Assembly (NCBI GenBank): GCA_041687495.1
Contig: JAWLBR010000029.1
Location: 1-31,804, forward strand
Length of the DNA stretch: 31,804 bases
Reading direction: 5' to 3'
Origin: JAWLBR01 sp041687495
GTDB lineage: Bacteria > Bacillota > Limnochordia > DTU087 > JAAYGB01
A program made the translations under genes and the position numbers. Shown here one piece after another: positions 8,082 through 14,233 of the stretch; position 1 is the first letter of the stretch, and each line of letters opens with the position of its first letter. A model generated the notes under the pieces. It was given only the letters and a program-made list of their open reading frames with translations, was not told the origin of the DNA and did no database searches.

Positions 8082-8285
8082 CTAGTCGCATCGAACACGA
8101 ACATCGTCCTCGACTCGAATAACTCCCCGACCGCGGCGTAGGACGTCAACCTTTTCCTCTGGGATGTCGATTACGAGACTTTTGGCTAAGGGCAGGGATT
8201 TGAGGATCCGTCCTCCGTGCTCAGTCACTGCGTTGGAAGCTGTGGCTAATTCCTGCGAACTGGAGTAAACCACGATTTTCCGCAT
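8082..8285 (-). CDS. Stand-alone peptidase inhibitor I9-like (subtilisin propeptide-like) protein
   Basis: This 67-residue protein resembles the prodomain of the subtilisin-like protease encoded at 15516-16718. Both have RK(I/L)VV near the start, then K-x-LPLA, a hydrophobic strand with ID, an LR pair, and an R(I/V)-x-DD(I/V)-x-VR end. I9 domains fold and inhibit subtilases as covalent propeptides. A few, such as yeast Pbi2, act as separate inhibitors. I infer an inhibitor or folding helper for that or a related protease. The ATG at 8285 follows AGGAGGT with six-base spacing, better than the GTG at 8291. It is the last gene of the operon, 29 bases after hsp20. Confidence 0.7.
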   Translation of the reverse strand: MRKIVVYSSSQELATASNAVTEHGGRILKSLPLAKSLVIDIPEEKVDVLRRGRGVIRVEDDVRVRCD

Positions 8286-8314
8286 GGGCACACCTCCTCG
8301 AGTGGTCGTAACCC

Positions 8315-8713
8315 CTATGCCAGCCTCTTGGGAAGGACAACGTGAAGGCGGTTGCCTTCCATATCGGCATTGACTCGTCCTGTGTCTACGGCCGGCGGTA
8401 AGGTAAAGCTGTGGAAAACTTGATGAAATGCCGCCTGCTGTCTAGTTCCGCTAGAGTCCTGACTGGTTGTTTCCTGCCACAGGTCGCCGGCGATGGTCAG
8501 CTGGTTGCCGTTAATAGATACGTTGACTTTGTGTTTTTCTAGTGCTGGTAGCTCTACGGTTAAGTGGTACTCGGTCTCAGACTCATCCACCTGCAGCGAG
8601 CTTTTTTCAAACCCGGCAAAGAGTTGGCTGAAAGCCTCCTGTAGGGGACCCCAAAAGGCCTTCTCTAGTTCACCTAAACCATCGTTCCCGTCGTGGGGAG
8701 TCAGGTGATCCAT
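8315..8713 (-). CDS. Hsp20/alpha-crystallin small heat-shock protein
   Basis: This 132-residue small chaperone contains an alpha-crystallin domain from about residue 40 (DESETEYHLTVELPALEKH) to the end. The conserved A-x-x-x-G-x-x-L strand is present as ADMEGNRLHVVLPK. Small heat-shock proteins hold unfolding proteins in a refoldable state. In spore formers some family members are coat proteins (CotM in Bacillus), which the neighbourhood suggests here, though that is inference. The N-terminal arm is Glu/Phe-rich and the usual C-terminal IxI tail is lacking. AAGGAGATGA precedes the ATG. It lies between the DUF1360 and I9-like genes. Confidence 0.9.
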   Translation of the reverse strand: MDHLTPHDGNDGLGELEKAFWGPLQEAFSQLFAGFEKSSLQVDESETEYHLTVELPALEKHKVNVSINGNQLTIAGDLWQETTSQDSSGTRQQAAFHQVFHSFTLPPAVDTGRVNADMEGNRLHVVLPKRLA

Positions 8714-8739
8714 ACGCTCATCTCCTTACGTTCCGAGCA

Positions 8740-9096
8740 CTAGATTCGCGTCTGCACCCAGTGTTCAATGAGGGACTGAATTGCAGATACTGCCAGTAGT
8801 AGCATTAGTCCGTAAGTAACCGGACCAGGCCAGGCTGCGTCTATGACAATCAAGAACAGGGTCATCCATACCCCAGTACACCAGTAGCAGCGCAGAATCC
8901 GCCCGATGAAGTTGCGGATGCCGCGCCCTTTGGGCTTTGGCACCGGGAAAGTCAAGCCCAGTACATTTTCCTCTTCCTCATAGTTGAGAAAGTACTTGCG
9001 AATGGGATTCATGATCTCATCAAAGACGAAGAGATGACTAAGCCGAAAGGAAGCAAGTCCTAGCAGGACAAGCTTAAGAAGAGTTAGGGTTTCCAT
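8740..9096 (-). CDS. DUF1360 (YjcA-like) membrane protein
   Basis: About 118 residues match DUF1360: an opening helix with FRLSHLFVFDEI, a basic IRKYF segment, and the hallmark CYWCTGVWM followed by a hydrophobic helix. Two or three membrane segments are likely. In Bacillus the relative YjcA is annotated as a sporulation protein, with the molecular role unknown. The CxxC at the membrane boundary could be redox-active or bind metal. The ATG at 9096 follows AGGAGGGG with good spacing. A longer reading from 9132 is poorly supported. It overlaps the preceding gene by 23 bases, indicating coupled translation in the operon. Confidence 0.85.
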   Translation of the reverse strand: METLTLLKLVLLGLASFRLSHLFVFDEIMNPIRKYFLNYEEEENVLGLTFPVPKPKGRGIRNFIGRILRCYWCTGVWMTLFLIVIDAAWPGPVTYGLMLLLAVSAIQSLIEHWVQTRI

Positions 9097-9409
9097 CCGA
9101 TCCCCTCCTACTGAAAGCCTCAATGGGCACATGCCTCGGAGCGTGGACTATGGTTATGCTGTTGAGCACCACCGTATCTTCAACCAACGTCTGATCTTCC
9201 CACTTGCGCCGGATCTCAGCCCTAGGCACGTAGACAGATACCTCATGGGGTACAGACAGCCCAATCTCGCGGCTAAAATCGATGTGTAAGCCGTTGAGCT
9301 TAAGGTGAATATCATCTGTAGAGCCGGATTGCTCCAGCCCCGGAGCTGGTCGTTGCCTTGGCAGCAAACGCCTCAGCCATTTGAGATTGGGCCAGTGCAC
9401 ACCAAACAC
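9074..9409 (-). CDS. Unrecognised protein in the sporulation-like operon
   Basis: I do not recognise this 111-residue protein. It has a basic N-terminal quarter with an Arg/Pro-rich stretch. A beta-rich core follows: IHLKLNGLHIDF, then HEVSVYVPRAEIRRKW, then VVLNSITIVHAP. The tail is Ser/Gly/Asn-rich. No cysteine or membrane segment is seen. The GTG at 9409 lies nine bases after GGGGAG. A GTG at 9415 is also in frame but very close to that site. It sits 19 bases after the preceding gene and overlaps the DUF1360 gene, so it belongs to the same operon. A spore-structure role is inference from context only. Confidence 0.75.
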   Translation of the reverse strand: MFGVHWPNLKWLRRLLPRQRPAPGLEQSGSTDDIHLKLNGLHIDFSREIGLSVPHEVSVYVPRAEIRRKWEDQTLVEDTVVLNSITIVHAPRHVPIEAFSRRGSDGNPNSS

Positions 9410-9428
9410 CTCCACCGTCTCCCCGGTC

Positions 9429-9737
9429 TTACTTACCCCCGTTGTCGTTCATCAGTTCCATCAACTGGCGAATCTTCTCTGGCGTAAGCGAACGCACCAC
9501 CCGAGGATCCACATTGACCCCCAGCTGGGCAGTTAAGCTGCGCAGTGTGCGTTCATCTAGCGAACCCGCAAACCTAGCGAAGCTCTCTGGAGTCATATTT
9601 CCCATGTTCTGTTGGTTGGCCTGATTTTGCAGATCTCGAAGAGTTCCTTGATCAATTTGGTTTAGTTTTTGTCGGGCAACATCCTTTGGGTCCTTCCCGT
9701 ATCTCATAGCTGGCCACGTTGACGTCGCGGCCTCCAC
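9429..9737 (-). CDS. Small helical, Gln/Asn/Leu-rich protein
   Basis: This is an unrecognised helical protein of about 102 residues. Two similar short helical units stand out: MTPESFARFAGSLDERTLRSL and the nearby LTPEKIRQLMELM, each a TPE cap followed by an amphipathic helix. The middle is rich in Gln and Asn. The start is uncertain. The GTG at 9737 lies seven bases after GAGG, while the longer frame from 9803 runs through the region upstream without a clear binding site. It is in the operon of 8082-10316. A structural or scaffold part is plausible, but nothing proves it. Confidence 0.68.
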   Translation of the reverse strand: MEAATSTWPAMRYGKDPKDVARQKLNQIDQGTLRDLQNQANQQNMGNMTPESFARFAGSLDERTLRSLTAQLGVNVDPRVVRSLTPEKIRQLMELMNDNGGK

Positions 9738-9842
9738 CACCTTTCCTCGGCTGATACAGCTTAAGATCTCTGTCATAAACAGTATATCGGTTAGGGGGTG
9801 CAACTGTGATTGGCCAGCATTGGTCTTAAATGTCTAATTTGC

Positions 9843-10316
9843 CTAGAAGCGGGTAGTGCCGCTACCGAGAAGCAGGAGGATTAGGACCAAGAAGATGATA
9901 AACCCATTCCCATTCCCAGAACCGCCACCTAGTTGTCCAGTACCGGCGGAGCGGCGGACAGGAGCTTGGGCTTGAGTTGAGCCTTGCTGTTTTAGGTTCA
10001 GTAGAGCAGATAGGCCGTGCAACAGTGTCTGGGCATCGGGCTGAGTGCCTTGCATAAGCGACTGCACTAAAGGGAGCATGGCGCCCAGGTCTCGCATCAT
10101 CGGGTTCTCGCTGGCACCGGATAGTGTTGGCAGCTGTCGTGGTCCAGGTGCCACTTGGGTACCAGTTACCGGGGTGCCCCCATTGAGTTGAGTCAGTGAA
10201 CTGCTTAGGCCCTCTAACTTGCTTTCCATACCGGTGACGACTTCCATAATTCTATTGATCCTTTGATTGACGTGCTCCATTTTCGCTCCAATATCGGGGT
10301 TCGTCATCGCAGCCAT
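9843..10316 (-). CDS. Coiled-coil, C-terminally tail-anchored protein
   Basis: This 157-residue protein has three parts. An N-terminal coiled coil covers about residues 10-48 (MEHVNQRINRIMEVVTGMES). A Gln/Leu/Gly-rich middle follows, and a C-terminal hydrophobic segment FIIFLVLILLLLGSG lies just before the end, preceded by a Gly/Asn-rich hinge. That tail would anchor it in a membrane with the bulk exposed. It resembles the short hydrophobic tails of YjcZ-type spore proteins and the tail protein at 16718-16978. It starts the six-gene operon, with AAGGAGATGA seven bases before the ATG. No enzymatic motif is visible. Confidence 0.78.
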   Translation of the reverse strand: MAAMTNPDIGAKMEHVNQRINRIMEVVTGMESKLEGLSSSLTQLNGGTPVTGTQVAPGPRQLPTLSGASENPMMRDLGAMLPLVQSLMQGTQPDAQTLLHGLSALLNLKQQGSTQAQAPVRRSAGTGQLGGGSGNGNGFIIFLVLILLLLGSGTTRF

Positions 10317-10374
10317 GGCCAGGTCATCTCCTTTTTGCTCATGAGTTTCTCTTTCTATCTAGCTCTATGCGACG

Positions 10375-10400
10375 ATAGGAAGCAGGGCTATAGGAAGCAG
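10375..10400. repeat. Tandem 11-base direct repeat in a divergent intergenic region
   Basis: ATAGGAAGCAG occurs at 10375-10385 and again at 10390-10400, fifteen bases apart. The region separates the divergent genes starting at 10316 and 10564 and should carry their promoters. Repeats of this size and spacing can be activator or repressor sites, but no regulator is known to me for this motif. Confidence 0.45.
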
Positions 10401-10498
10401 ATCCCGATCTAGCACCGGCGTTTGTCTTGCTTAAGGGCTAAATTAGGAACAGAAGGCTAGCGCCAAATTTCGTGGACCGAATATCTTGATAGCGAAAG

Positions 10499-10528
10499 AC
10501 CTAAGCAACGGCGCCTACTGCTTTAGGT
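10499..10528 (+). other. Leader hairpin of the Cys-rich gene
   Basis: ACCTAAGC (10499-10506) pairs with GCTTTAGGT (10520-10528) with one bulged base, 35 bases before the TTG start of the Cys-rich gene. No T-run follows, so it is not a terminator. It may stabilise the messenger or be incidental. Confidence 0.35.
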
Positions 10529-10563
10529 GCCACAGGTCGATAGACGCGAAAGGAGTGACTAGG

Positions 10564-11283
10564 TTGGCGGAAAAGAGAGTTCTTGAAAATGACCGCGTGT
10601 CCCAGCAAGTATTGTCGCAAGTTGAAGAAGTCAACGCCGCCCGCAAGGTAGTCGACGATGAGCCGGGGTTCTTTATGAAAGCCGGCGGGACCTTCCCTTA
10701 CAGCTACTTGCATGCTGATGTAGCTGCTGAGCGCAAGGGTAAGCGTCCAGAATGCATCTTGGCAGAAAAGGTCATCAATGAGTGTTTCGTGGCTGAGTGT
10801 CCCATTATTCTTCGCACCAACATCCCTGGCGTGGAGAGCATTGAGGACTGTCAAGTTGTGTTCGTTAAGCTGCAAAACGTAGATGTGCCTGAGAACGATG
10901 TTGTGGAGTTGAACTTCCGGTTCGTCATCAAGATCGAAGTAAACACTGATTTTGTGGTATTCCGGGTAGTAGACTTCACTAAGCGGATTGCCCTTGAGGG
11001 TGCCGACCGCGACGCCTTCAAGCAGAAGGTACAAAAGATCCGGGTATTCCGCTTTGCTCAATGCCTTGGCTGCCGCATTGTGGACGATAACACGGTAGAA
11101 TGTGAGATTGGCCTCTTTGCCTTGGTCAAGATCACGACTCTGGCCCAACTTCTGGTGGATGCCGAGTTCTGCCCGATGCCTCCAGAATGTGTACAGCTGT
11201 CACCTATCGGATGTCCTGAATTCTTGGAGAGAGCCGAACGTGGCGACTTCATGCCGCCTGTTCCGCAACAGTTCTTCCCGTGA
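10564..11283 (+). CDS. Cys-rich two-domain protein, probable spore-coat structural protein
   Basis: This 239-residue protein holds ten cysteines. Its core from about residue 55 looks like two related beta-rich halves: CILAEKVINECF...CQVVFVKLQNV and FRFAQCLGCRIV...CEIGLFALVKI. Its C-terminus, VPQQFFP, is Pro- and Phe-rich. I do not recognise a named family. Cysteine content, neighbours and tail suggest a cross-linked spore-surface protein, as inference. The TTG start at 10564 sits five bases after AGGAGTGA. The frame extends to 10486, but without such a site. A strong terminator follows at 11305-11334. A long antisense frame covers it and is judged a shadow. Confidence 0.75.
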   Translation: MAEKRVLENDRVSQQVLSQVEEVNAARKVVDDEPGFFMKAGGTFPYSYLHADVAAERKGKRPECILAEKVINECFVAECPIILRTNIPGVESIEDCQVVFVKLQNVDVPENDVVELNFRFVIKIEVNTDFVVFRVVDFTKRIALEGADRDAFKQKVQKIRVFRFAQCLGCRIVDDNTVECEIGLFALVKITTLAQLLVDAEFCPMPPECVQLSPIGCPEFLERAERGDFMPPVPQQFFP

Positions 11284-11304
11284 GTTGTCAGATAGGGTAA
11301 AGGC

Positions 11305-11334
11305 AAAATGGAGCTGCTCCAGCAGCTCCATTTT
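11305..11334 (+). terminator. Terminator of the Cys-rich coat-like gene
   Basis: AAAATGGAGCTGC (11305-11317) pairs perfectly with GCAGCTCCATTTT (11322-11334) around a TCCA loop, followed by CCGTTTT. The flanking A and T runs allow it to work in both directions. Confidence 0.88.
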
Positions 11335-11389
11335 CCGTTTTAGCCCCTATGGTACGCTGATAAACACATAGACATACAAACATACACGC

Positions 11390-11431
11390 AAGCCGACCGC
11401 CGCCTCTACGGCGATGATCGGCTTGCTTTTT
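11390..11431 (+). terminator. Second downstream terminator
   Basis: AAGCCGA (11390-11396) pairs with TCGGCTT (11418-11424), with an inner CGCCG/CGGCG stem, and six T follow at 11426-11431. It is 56 bases beyond the first terminator on the same strand. It may be a fail-safe site, or end a short transcript starting in between. The space holds an ACATA-rich stretch and no gene. Confidence 0.75.
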
Positions 11432-11443
11432 TCGCAGAACTAT

Positions 11444-11776
11444 CTAGAATCGGTTCATCATCCGTTTGAGCGTGTGAGTTAGTCGGTTGGGGTACACGTG
11501 CCCGCTGCTCTGAACTTCGTCTTCGATCATCACGATGGGAAGATCCAAAGCTCTCTTGGACTTCAAACGGTCAATTACCTTGTATGCAGAAATGTCGTCG
11601 GTCTCTACGTCGATGAAGTGACACTTGACAGTACTGCCAAACACCTGGTATAAACGGCGAAACAGACTGGCGGCCATCTCGGCCTGAGTTCTACTTCCCC
11701 CGCAGGAAGCGCAGTATCTTGCGGTGGGTGAGCCAAAAAAGCGAATGTTAATCGGGCTGCTTGTCGTTTGATTCAC
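11444..11776 (-). CDS. YuzD/DUF1462-like thioredoxin-fold protein (copy B)
   Basis: This 110-residue protein has the pattern IRFFGSPTARYCASCGGSRT and then helices, an HFIDVE strand and LPIVMIED. That pattern matches YuzD/DUF1462, a small thioredoxin-like family with a CxxC motif (CASC). It is a clear paralog of copy A at 13694-14056: both share GSP-x2-R-x-C-x2-C-x3-RT-x2-EMA-x2-L-x-RRL-x3-FGS-x-VK. The role of the family is unknown, though a redox or metal-binding function is plausible. The GTG start follows AAGGTGA and lies inside the last 29 bases of the glycosyltransferase gene, implying coupled translation. Confidence 0.8.
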   Translation of the reverse strand: MNQTTSSPINIRFFGSPTARYCASCGGSRTQAEMAASLFRRLYQVFGSTVKCHFIDVETDDISAYKVIDRLKSKRALDLPIVMIEDEVQSSGHVYPNRLTHTLKRMMNRF

Positions 11777-13664
11777 CTAGTTCACCTTCCTGAGCCATTA
11801 GTCGAATTTCAGTACGCTTGGTGGCTAGCCTCAGGTGAGTCCGCACCCGCTCAGCGATCCGCTTAAAGTATGGGGCAAGATCATCGTCCGCTTCCTTGAC
11901 TTCAGATGCGTTTGTTCCTAGGGCGTGCTCTAAGAACTCAATTGATTGCTGCGCCCAATTCAGAATTTGGTTGCGGGATAAGCCCATACTGCCTAAGACC
12001 TCGGATGCATTTACTACAGCAAAGGACGGTGCACTTCCGTTGGCACTCAGCGCCGAAGTGATCAGCTGCGCCGCCCTTGCTGTGGGGATACCAGGGACTA
12101 CCACCAACTGTTTTACCCTAGGTGCCAAAGAGGCGGTAGCCTTTCGAATTTGGTTTCGAATGAACGAGGGGGACTCACTGTAGGTGGCAGTAAACGCCCC
12201 ACTTTGTTGTGATTCGCGAAACTCTACCTGGGATGGGAGGACTGCACCTCCCAATACCTGGGCTAAATACCGTGCCAGCAAGATCGAATACTTGGTCTGT
12301 GCAGCTGCGTCGCTATTGGTGCCACCGGCTGTCGCTATCGGCAGGAAAGCGACGGTACCGGAGTCGATGGAAGTGTCTTGAGCTCGGCTGTTTCTTCCCA
12401 TGATATTCCGAAAGGCGGTAGGCTGCGGCGGAGTAAAGTCCTGATTACCCACCCTGAGCCCGCTTTGAGCCGGCCAGTGAACAGCATTGGCCCGGGGTAT
12501 ATTTCGGGGGATCGGGCCAAATTCGCCGGAGCTCGGTGCGCTGTCCCCGTGAACAGGGATCGCAGGTTCAGGCTCGCCTGAGTGGATTTCGGTCAGCCGC
12601 GGCAGTGGCCGGGGCTGTTTGACCTTCTCCGCCTGGGCATCACCCGTAACTTCCTGGACAGGCTCAGCAGACGCTGGAGGTGCAGCATCCGGTTCTTCCG
12701 AAGGCTCGGGCGCAATGGGATCGAGGATCACCTCCCGGGCAAAGCTCGGATGGGGTGTCGGCCGATTGTGGGGCCGAGTGGCGGTCCGAGTCGGTTTTCT
12801 TGGTGGCTCAGGGGGTACCTCTTGCTGTTGGTCAGTTACCTCGTCTGCATCACTCGCCTCTTCCTCTTGGACCGGTGCAGGCGGTTCCGGGCTCACCGGG
12901 TTCGGGCGGAGAAAAACCAAGTGCATGAGATCGTCAAAGAATGGGGTGTATGGACTGCTCCAAAGTTGTAGCGCCCGGGTTATGTCCTCCTTCTTACCCT
13001 CCCAGCTGCCTCTTCCAAGCTTGGAACGCAGTGAGCTGTTGTGCTTGCGGTAGTTGTATACCGTAAAGTCGCGATAGGCAAAGCCGTATTCGGACATGAT
13101 CTGAATGGCCATTTGGTGGGCGTCACGGACTTTACTACCGGCGGTGGGCCAGCCTCCTACTGCCTCAACAGCCTGCTTTCGCCACAGGCGAGGCGCAAAG
13201 AAGTCACAGTCCAGGAGAAACTGGTGCTTATTAGGGTAGTCCTTGCCCTTAACGACCCGCAAAGGAACGGATCCTGTCCTTCGCTGCATGTGCAGGCGGA
13301 CATTTCCGTAGACAAATCCGGCACCAGTCGGCCAGTTCCCGGTGATTTCCAGCATCTGAGCAATCGCATCAGAGTCCAACCAATCATCGCTGTCTAGCTC
13401 TAGAAGGTACTGTCCCGAACAGCGGCGCAGAGCTTCGTTTAGACAGTGGGGTTTGCCCGTGTTACGGGAAAATCTGAACATCCTGATCTTGGGATCGGAG
13501 ATAGTCTGAAGATACTCCTTTGTGCCATCGTCAGAGCCGTCATCGATAATGACCAGCTCCCAATCGTCAGTGGTCTGAGCCAGCACACTGTCGATGGCCT
13601 TGGGTAGATATTCCCTTTGATTGTATACAGCCATGACGATGGAGATGGTTGGCCGGTTAGCCAT
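11748..13664 (-). CDS. GT2 glycosyltransferase with Pro-rich linker and novel C-terminal domain
   Basis: This 638-residue protein begins with a family-2 glycosyltransferase domain (residues 1 to about 230): ISIVMAVYNQREYLPKAIDS, VIIDDGSDDGT, and the metal-binding LELDSDDWLD near residues 89-98. A long Pro/Glu-rich linker (about 255-400) follows. A C-terminal domain of about 200 residues, opening with VAFLPIATAGGTNSD, is unknown to me. It probably transfers a sugar to a protein or surface polymer. No signal or membrane segment is evident. The ATG at 13664 follows GGGAGGG. It lies between two YuzD-like genes in one operon, an unusual and probably functional arrangement. Confidence 0.85.
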   Translation of the reverse strand: MANRPTISIVMAVYNQREYLPKAIDSVLAQTTDDWELVIIDDGSDDGTKEYLQTISDPKIRMFRFSRNTGKPHCLNEALRRCSGQYLLELDSDDWLDSDAIAQMLEITGNWPTGAGFVYGNVRLHMQRRTGSVPLRVVKGKDYPNKHQFLLDCDFFAPRLWRKQAVEAVGGWPTAGSKVRDAHQMAIQIMSEYGFAYRDFTVYNYRKHNSSLRSKLGRGSWEGKKEDITRALQLWSSPYTPFFDDLMHLVFLRPNPVSPEPPAPVQEEEASDADEVTDQQQEVPPEPPRKPTRTATRPHNRPTPHPSFAREVILDPIAPEPSEEPDAAPPASAEPVQEVTGDAQAEKVKQPRPLPRLTEIHSGEPEPAIPVHGDSAPSSGEFGPIPRNIPRANAVHWPAQSGLRVGNQDFTPPQPTAFRNIMGRNSRAQDTSIDSGTVAFLPIATAGGTNSDAAAQTKYSILLARYLAQVLGGAVLPSQVEFRESQQSGAFTATYSESPSFIRNQIRKATASLAPRVKQLVVVPGIPTARAAQLITSALSANGSAPSFAVVNASEVLGSMGLSRNQILNWAQQSIEFLEHALGTNASEVKEADDDLAPYFKRIAERVRTHLRLATKRTEIRLMAQEGELGESNDKQPD

Positions 13665-13693
13665 GTTCAATCCCTCCCTTATCCTTGAGGCAC

Positions 13694-14056
13694 TTACTGC
13701 AGCTTGCTATCTGTTCGGCGGCTGTGCTGCCGGCGCAGTTCTTGTTTCACGTGGTAAATGACCATAGTGGGGGAGAACATTCCCGGCATAACTGTGCGGC
13801 CATTGACCAATGCCACTGGCAGAGCCATCTGTTTGGCATCCAGTCCAGCAGCAATGTTCGGAAAATCCTCCAGGTCATCACCTGCAGCATCAATGTATCT
13901 GTACTTGACGAGACTTCCAAATTGCGCGGTGAGCCGTCGTCCCAGCGCCTGTGCCATTTCCTCCATTGTTCGCCCGGCATTGCATCCACTGCAGGCCCGA
14001 ACATGGGGGGAGCCGATAATCACCACATCCACCGGGCGCAGGCCAGCTTTGTCCAC
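13694..14056 (-). CDS. YuzD/DUF1462-like thioredoxin-fold protein (copy A)
   Basis: This 120-residue protein is the first gene of the glycosyltransferase operon. VDVVIIGSPHVRACSGCNAG carries a CxxC (CSGC) in the same place as copy B. YRYIDAAGDD and LPVALVNGRTVMPG fit the later strands of a thioredoxin-like fold such as YuzD. The C-terminus is longer and basic (RRQHSRR). The GTG at 14056 sits six bases after GGGAGGG. The frame extends to 14104, but that start has no ribosome binding site. The glycosyltransferase follows after 29 bases. Function is not known. Redox handling of cysteine-rich surface proteins is one possibility. Confidence 0.8.
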   Translation of the reverse strand: MDKAGLRPVDVVIIGSPHVRACSGCNAGRTMEEMAQALGRRLTAQFGSLVKYRYIDAAGDDLEDFPNIAAGLDAKQMALPVALVNGRTVMPGMFSPTMVIYHVKQELRRQHSRRTDSKLQ

Positions 14057-14093
14057 TTCAATCCCTCCCATCTGCCCTAATCCTATGGTATAC

Positions 14094-14124
14094 AGCGTAT
14101 GCACAGTAGGGGTTAGGTGTGAGT
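14094..14124 (-). promoter_or_regulatory. Sporulation-type promoter of the YuzD-GT2 operon
   Basis: On the minus strand ACTCACAC (14124-14117), fifteen bases, then CATACGCT (14101-14094) fits sigma-E/sigma-K promoters (AC-containing -35, CATAnnnT -10). It lies 38 bases before the GTG at 14056. The same elements with the same spacing occur on the other strand at 14139-14170, so the pair is mirror-symmetric. Confidence 0.6.
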
Positions 14125-14146
14125 TTGCCGGGTTAACGACTCACAC
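14117..14146. repeat. Inverted repeat GTGTGAGT/ACTCACAC between divergent genes
   Basis: A perfect eight-base inverted repeat (14117-14124 and 14139-14146) is separated by fourteen bases. Each arm coincides with the -35 region of one of two divergent sporulation-like promoters. It could therefore be the paired -35 elements, a shared regulator site, or both. Confidence 0.7.
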
Positions 14147-14170
14147 TTGGTGGCTAGGATCCATATACTA
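14139..14170 (+). promoter_or_regulatory. Sporulation-type promoter of the AbrB-like gene
   Basis: ACTCACAC (14139-14146), fifteen bases, then CATATACTA (14162-14170) matches the sigma-K -10 CATAnnnTA, with AC in the -35. It lies 63 bases before the ATG at 14234 and mirrors the promoter of the opposite operon. Confidence 0.62.
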
Positions 14171-14233
14171 TGGGGAATCCAGAACAGGGTTAGGTCTCAT
14201 CTTGGGGTGAGAAATGTGGAGAGCAGGTTCAAA

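Noticed and set aside
10501..11148. A 215-codon open frame on the minus strand, antisense to the Cys-rich gene
   Set aside because: No ribosome binding site. The plus strand has AGGAGTGA at the TTG start, a family-like cysteine pattern and a terminator. The frame is likely a by-product of codon bias.
13660..14070. GGGAGGGATTGAA just upstream of both the copy A YuzD-like start and the GT2 start
   Set aside because: Mostly a shared ribosome binding site. A 13-base match could occur by chance and is weak evidence for more.
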